In this document: in pieces, positions 33,280 through 33,680 of the stretch
Layout of the letters: the number at the start of each line of letters is the position of its first letter
Position numbering within the stretch: position 1 is the stretch's first letter
DNA from: Stygiobacter electus
GTDB lineage: Bacteria; Bacteroidota; Ignavibacteria; Ignavibacteriales; Melioribacteraceae
Assembly (NCBI GenBank): GCA_029210465.1
Contig: JARGDL010000026.1
Location: 1-33,680 of the forward strand
Direction of reading: 5' to 3'
Length of the DNA: 33,680 nucleotides
Position numbers and translations under genes: made by a program
Notes under the pieces: model-generated
What the model was told of the DNA's origin: nothing
Database searches by the model: none
The model's input: only the letters and a program-made list of their open reading frames with translations

Positions 33280-33624
33280 AACCACTAAGTAATAGAACAC
33301 GGATAACACTGACAACACTGATTTGCACGGATAAATTTACCACTGAGAGCACTGAGGTTCACTGAGAAAAATATAAGTTCACTTTAATAAGATTAAAATT
33401 AAATTGGTTTTAATCACATTCTTGATGAGGCTGAAGCCCAATTTTGTAATTTGTGGTTGGTAATTTATGATTGATGGTCTAAACAATGTACAATTTATTA
33501 TGTAAAGCGTACAATTGTGAATAAAGTTTAATGCCTAATATTTGGGTTAATTAATTAAATTAATAAGAGTTTTAAATTTATTTGCATAATTAAATATTTG
33601 AGACTACTGAAAAATTAATAAGAT
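33280..33624. repeat. Spacer with dispersed repeats
   Basis: Fragments of the module ending in ccactgagagcactgaggttcactgag (33341-33366), an acactgacaacactga motif, a small hairpin ggctgaagcc (33428-33437) as found near 2343, and AT-rich sequence. No gene seen. Confidence 0.65.
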
Positions 33625-33666
33625 GTCATCTTGAGCCCGACTTTGTCGGGATTGTCGAACCATGAC
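33625..33666. repeat. Dispersed hairpin repeat, opposite orientation to 641-678
   Basis: gtcatcttgagc begins it and catgac ends it; inside, cccga and tcggg (33636-33640, 33646-33650) form a perfect small stem. It is the same family as the repeat at 641, read on the other strand. Confidence 0.75.
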
Positions 33667-33680
33667 AAAATTAGATTTAT

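Overview
The window is AT-rich DNA, all or nearly all chromosomal in character. It is dominated by one long surface-polysaccharide (O-antigen or capsule) locus read on the plus strand from about 5.8 to 30.4 kb. The repeat-rich spacers, the outer-membrane Wzi-like protein, the many four-helix-bundle (IVP/S23) genes and the protein styles suggest a Gram-negative member of the Bacteroidota/Ignavibacteriota/Chlorobiota group. That placement is inference; no rRNA or other marker gene is present.

Region 1 (1-5.7 kb) is a repeat field holding toxin-antitoxin-like genes: an MNT/HEPN pair, a lone ImmA/IrrE-type metalloprotease, and an AbiEii-type nucleotidyltransferase behind a small partner gene. Between them lie dispersed repeats, hairpins, a perfect 28-bp palindrome and a very regular 77-bp tandem array (seven full units, 4896-5434).

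Region 2 (5.7-10.8 kb) holds the GDP-L-fucose genes fcl and gmd, separated by three IVP genes, a DUF4258/DUF2283 pair and broken copies of the gmd 3' end. Each IVP gene sits between short-period repeat arrays that are reverse complements of each other, a perfect 25-bp inverted repeat in one case. The same kind of array is inserted in frame inside fcl and inside gmd. Downstream of gmd there are two further gmd tails that begin at the same residue, each behind another array. This is the most unusual part of the window.

Region 3 (10.8-18.2 kb) is an operon for a CDP-3,6-dideoxyhexose: rfbF, rfbG, rfbH (an iron-sulfur E1 with the diagnostic Cys and His residues), a flavin reductase without a ferredoxin domain, and a CDP-sugar-type SDR. 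A two-subunit transketolase-like enzyme follows, suggesting a two-carbon branched sugar. The subunits are separated by a TylF-type methyltransferase gene broken at a nine-G tract and again by a TGA codon.

Region 4 (18.4-30.4 kb) is the assembly part: glycosyltransferases of GT2 and GT4 type, a Wzx-type flippase, a Wzy-type polymerase, an FkbM methyltransferase, an SDR epimerase and, last, the polyprenyl-phosphate sugar transferase that starts repeat-unit synthesis. The set fits a Wzx/Wzy-dependent pathway. A C-terminal scrap of a WecG/TagA/CpsF transferase lies beside an array with no IVP gene.

Region 5 (30.4-33.7 kb) holds a fourth IVP gene behind a 14-copy gcatagtg array, the start of a lost ATPase gene, more dispersed repeats, and a Wzi-like outer-membrane protein on the minus strand that converges on the locus. 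I see no rRNA, tRNA, CRISPR, transposase, integrase or reverse transcriptase.
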